Source: Planctomycetaceae bacterium (GTDB lineage: Bacteria; Planctomycetota; Planctomycetia; Pirellulales; JAEUIK01). Taken from it: a DNA stretch of 5,930 bases. Location: contig WGDQ01000068.1 in assembly GCA_015493185.1 (NCBI GenBank), forward strand, positions 1 through 5,930, given 5' to 3'. A program made the position numbers and the translations under genes. The notes under the pieces are model-generated. The model ran no database searches and was not told the origin of the DNA. It saw nothing but the letters and a program-made list of their open reading frames with translations. Below, in pieces: positions 4,975 through 5,930 of the stretch; within the stretch, counting starts at the first letter, position 1; the number at the start of each line of letters is the position of its first letter.

Positions 4975-5930
4975 ATGAAGAACGTTCTTCGCTTGGCCAT
5001 CGTTGATCCGACCGAAGACTCTCGCGAGTCTCTTAAGACGTCGCTGATGGGGCTCGATTATGTCTGGCTCGAGGCGGAGTGCTCTCGATACGAGTTCTTT
5101 GCTGATGTTGTGGCGCAAACACAGCCGGACATCGGCATCGTTTCTCTCGACGCCGATGCCTCGAAGGGCATCGAACTTGTTGCTCGAGTAAGCGAGACCT
5201 CACCCGAGTGCAGCATTCTCGTTACAAGCTCGACGATCGACGGGAACCTGGTTCTACAGGCCATGCGGGCCGGTGCCAAGGAATTCCTCACACAGCCGAT
5301 TGCTCTGGAAGAATTGGTTGCCGCCCTGGAGCGAATCAGCTCACAGCGCACAGAGCGTGGTGATTCAGGGTCGCGTGTCACGAAGGTGATTGCTATAGCC
5401 GGGGCAACCGGAGGGGTGGGCTGCACAAGCATTGCGGTGAATATTGGGTGCTGCCTTGCAAGCGAGGAAAACCTGACGCCGGCTCTGGTTGACCTGGACC
5501 TTTGCTTGGGCGACGCCGACGTGCTGCTCGATACGATCCCAGAGCACACCTTGGCCGACGTGTCGCAGAACATCTCACGACTCGACTTTACACTGCTGAA
5601 GCGTTCGCTAACACGCCATTCTTCGGGCCTATTCTTGCTGCCGCGTCCCGTGCAATTGGACGAAGTGGGCCTCATCACACCAGATGATTTGCAGCGGGTG
5701 ATCGGACTTCTAAAAGCAACGTTCACGCATGTTATTCTCGACCTGTCGAAGGGATTTACGCCGCTCGATCAGATGGCGCTTCGGCTGGCTGATGAAATCC
5801 TGCTGATTACGCAATTGGATCTCTCGTGCCTCAGGAATAGTGTCCGACTGCTAGCCTCTTTCGGCGAGATCGAAGGCGTTGCCGAGAAGGTCAAAGTTGT
5901 TGTTAACCGAATCGGCCTGGACGGTGGAGA
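4975..5930 (+). CDS. cpaE: CpaE/TadZ pilus assembly protein, atypical receiver plus ParA/MinD-like ATPase (3' end outside the window)
   Basis: Cytoplasmic protein that localises the Tad machine, usually to a cell pole. The frame stays open to the right edge: 318 codons plus two bases. Residues 4-122 form a receiver-like domain, with D11 in LAIVDPTEDSR, D59 at the phosphoacceptor position (DIGIVSLD), T84 in LVTSS, and GAKEFLTQP where the usual Lys is Gln107. After a short polar linker (123-136) the ParA/MinD-type fold starts with KVIAIAGATGGVGCTS. Compared with the deviant Walker A pattern KGGxGK[ST], both lysines are replaced (T145 and C150). The A' motif ALVDLDLCLGDAD (170-182) and the Walker B strand HVILDLSKG (252-260) are intact. 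ATG 4975 is chosen because it opens directly into the first strand. It has no clear Shine-Dalgarno, and the frame is open back to TAG 4846-4848, so a longer GTG start is possible but unlikely. The gene lies 225 bases after cpaC in the same frame. Confidence 0.92.
   Translation, partial: MKNVLRLAIVDPTEDSRESLKTSLMGLDYVWLEAECSRYEFFADVVAQTQPDIGIVSLDADASKGIELVARVSETSPECSILVTSSTIDGNLVLQAMRAGAKEFLTQPIALEELVAALERISSQRTERGDSGSRVTKVIAIAGATGGVGCTSIAVNIGCCLASEENLTPALVDLDLCLGDADVLLDTIPEHTLADVSQNISRLDFTLLKRSLTRHSSGLFLLPRPVQLDEVGLITPDDLQRVIGLLKATFTHVILDLSKGFTPLDQMALRLADEILLITQLDLSCLRNSVRLLASFGEIEGVAEKVKVVVNRIGLDGG

Noticed and set aside
5058..5726. A 222-codon minus-strand open frame opposite cpaE.
   Set aside because: Ser/Arg/Thr-rich with no motif; the + strand frame carries clear receiver and P-loop motifs.

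Overview
The window is one arm of a tad/cpa locus, the machine that builds Flp-type (type IVc) adhesive pili. Five genes read left to right on the + strand: a CpaA/TadV prepilin peptidase, a TadE-like pseudopilin, CpaB (RcpC), the CpaC (RcpA) secretin and a CpaE (TadZ) protein that runs off the right edge. There is no tRNA, rRNA, CRISPR array, insertion sequence or sign of recent transfer. GC looks to be in the mid-50s percent (by eye) and is even across the genes. The wording of the proteins (TadE core with VQQMLTNASREGAR, CpaB opening RPKSIILLALALG, CpaE P-loop GGVGCTS, several weak or non-ATG starts) recalls Planctomycetes, probably the Pirellulales. That placement is from memory of family members and was not tested by search.

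Layout: 1-275 is non-coding and holds a weak stem-loop plus T-run that may end an upstream transcript. cpaA (276-842) overlaps the first possible start of tadE by ATGA. tadE (839 or 974 to 1375) is followed by a 73-nt gap with a strong hairpin and a good Shine-Dalgarno in front of cpaB (1449-2537). A 388-nt gap without a credible gene (2538-2925) holds a perfect 6-2-6 dyad and several stem-loops, the last two mutually exclusive and lying over the cpaC ribosome binding site. cpaC (2926-4749) is followed by 225 nt with a nested hairpin and a second 10-bp hairpin, then cpaE (4975 to beyond 5930).

How the parts work together (family knowledge): CpaA cleaves the leader of the Flp pilin and of TadE. 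CpaC forms the outer-membrane pore and CpaB is its periplasmic or inner-membrane-anchored partner. CpaE/TadZ positions the assembly in the cell. The Flp pilin, the CpaF/TadA motor ATPase and the TadB/TadC platform proteins are not in the window. The motor and platform genes would be expected downstream of cpaE and a pilin gene possibly upstream of cpaA.

This is a recognisable system rather than a new one. The points of interest are in its details: a stem-loop at every gene junction, an alternative-structure candidate at the cpaC start, a cysteine cluster and a basic tail in CpaC facing an acidic tail in CpaB, and a CpaE that lacks both P-loop lysines and the receiver-domain lysine.
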